The translations under genes and the position numbers were made by a program. DNA of 64,000 nt from Siderastrea siderea (lineage: Eukaryota > Cnidaria > Anthozoa > Scleractinia > Rhizangiidae), in contig OZ034968.1 in the NCBI GenBank assembly GCA_964030785.1, positions 37,927,186 to 37,991,185 on the forward strand, read 5' to 3'. A model generated the notes under the pieces. It did not search any database. It was not told where the DNA came from and worked only from the letters and a program-made list of their open reading frames with translations. Shown here piece after piece: positions 63,601-64,000 of the stretch. Numbering within the stretch: position 1 is the first letter of the stretch; each line of letters opens with the position of its first letter.

Positions 63601-64000
63601 ATTTGTCGAATTTCGCCCGCAATTCTCACTTAATAATCGCATACGTGAAATAGCTGTCAGGTGGCAGGTGTCAGGAGTCAGGTGGCAGGCAACCCGGGAG
63701 CGAATGTAATCATAAACTCTTCAAACTTTTAACTTAAGTGTAATATTTTCGACTAGAAGCTGCCTTATCAACACGGAAAAGGTTGCTTTTCAAGAAAGAC
63801 ATGCACATGGAAAATCGTGGCCAGCATAAGGATAAACAAGCCAACAGAATTAAGCATAAGCTTGCTAAACACAAAACCAAAGTACTCAAATCGTTCGGTG
63901 TAATCTCAGTTTTAACCAAGCGAACGAAGCGCCGGCTTTTAAGGTTATCTTCATTTACAGCAGATGAATAAGCAAATTCCAGTTAAACCCTGCACAATTT
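60601..64000. other. no gene recognised
   Basis: AT-rich host DNA. Short frames (for example 61673-61864, 61977-62198, 63124-63423, 63783-63971) have no recognisable motifs. A small GTCAGGTGGCAGG repeat lies near 63657-63690. Nothing else is supportable. Confidence 0.4.

Noticed and set aside
63783..63971. 62-codon basic frame near the right end
   Set aside because: Composition alone is not evidence. No motif or neighbour supports it.

Overview
The window looks like nuclear DNA from an anthozoan cnidarian, most likely a stony coral. That assignment is an inference: the genes are eukaryotic, the DNA is dense with DNA transposons, LINEs and MITE-like hairpins, and it carries a long TPR-CHAT gene of a type expanded in corals. 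No ribosomal RNA, tRNA or CRISPR array was recognised. Apart from the TPR-CHAT gene, almost everything readable is mobile or mobile-derived.

Layout. 1-5.8 kb: a MITE-like hairpin, a decayed repetitive-family gene on the minus strand and a MITE with TAA target duplications. 6.7-12.6 kb: a two-gene DNA transposon of ISL2EU type (THAP/DDE transposase plus SWIM/YqaJ nuclease, both broken) with 44-bp terminal repeats and AT target duplications. 16.8-20.6 kb: a second decayed repetitive-family gene ending in a cysteine-rich CXC motif. 21.7-26.2 kb: the TPR-CHAT gene with 26 TPR units. 26.8-28.6 kb: an L1/Tx1-like LINE fragment. 30.8-41.1 kb: a CR1-like LINE split by a 5.9-kb TTAA transposon that itself contains hairpin elements.

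The most important object is a 17.7-kb Polinton/Maverick (adintovirus-like) element at 42864-60594. It has 328/329-bp terminal inverted repeats differing by one base and a perfect 6-bp target duplication, GACTTC. It encodes a PolB-SF1 helicase-GIY-YIG fusion, an AT-hook zinc-finger protein, a BRO/nuclease/zinc-finger protein, a chromodomain integrase, a zinc-ribbon/PLA2 minor virion protein, an adenain-like protease, a membrane-active core-like protein, major and minor capsid proteins, a PPxY protein, a packaging ATPase, a collagen/fibre protein, a membrane protein and a TFIIB/VLTF3-like zinc-ribbon factor. Capsid and integration genes run leftward. The ATPase, fibre and membrane genes run rightward from a divergent promoter region with 12-bp repeats.

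The strongest unusual signal is in that element. Zinc ribbon, PLA2 and integrase lie in successive -1 frames. The junctions carry correctly phased canonical slippery heptamers, G_GGA_AAC and A_AAA_AAC. These are followed after 6 and 7 nt by a 7-bp GC-rich hairpin and a 14-bp stem. Neither the PLA2 nor the integrase frame has its own usable AUG, while all fifteen AUG-initiated genes start inside a TATA-like motif (consensus near TATAWATG). I infer retrovirus-like double -1 ribosomal frameshifting that would attach integrase to a virion protein. The minor-capsid frame is also broken and the protease lacks an AUG, but neither has a canonical signal.
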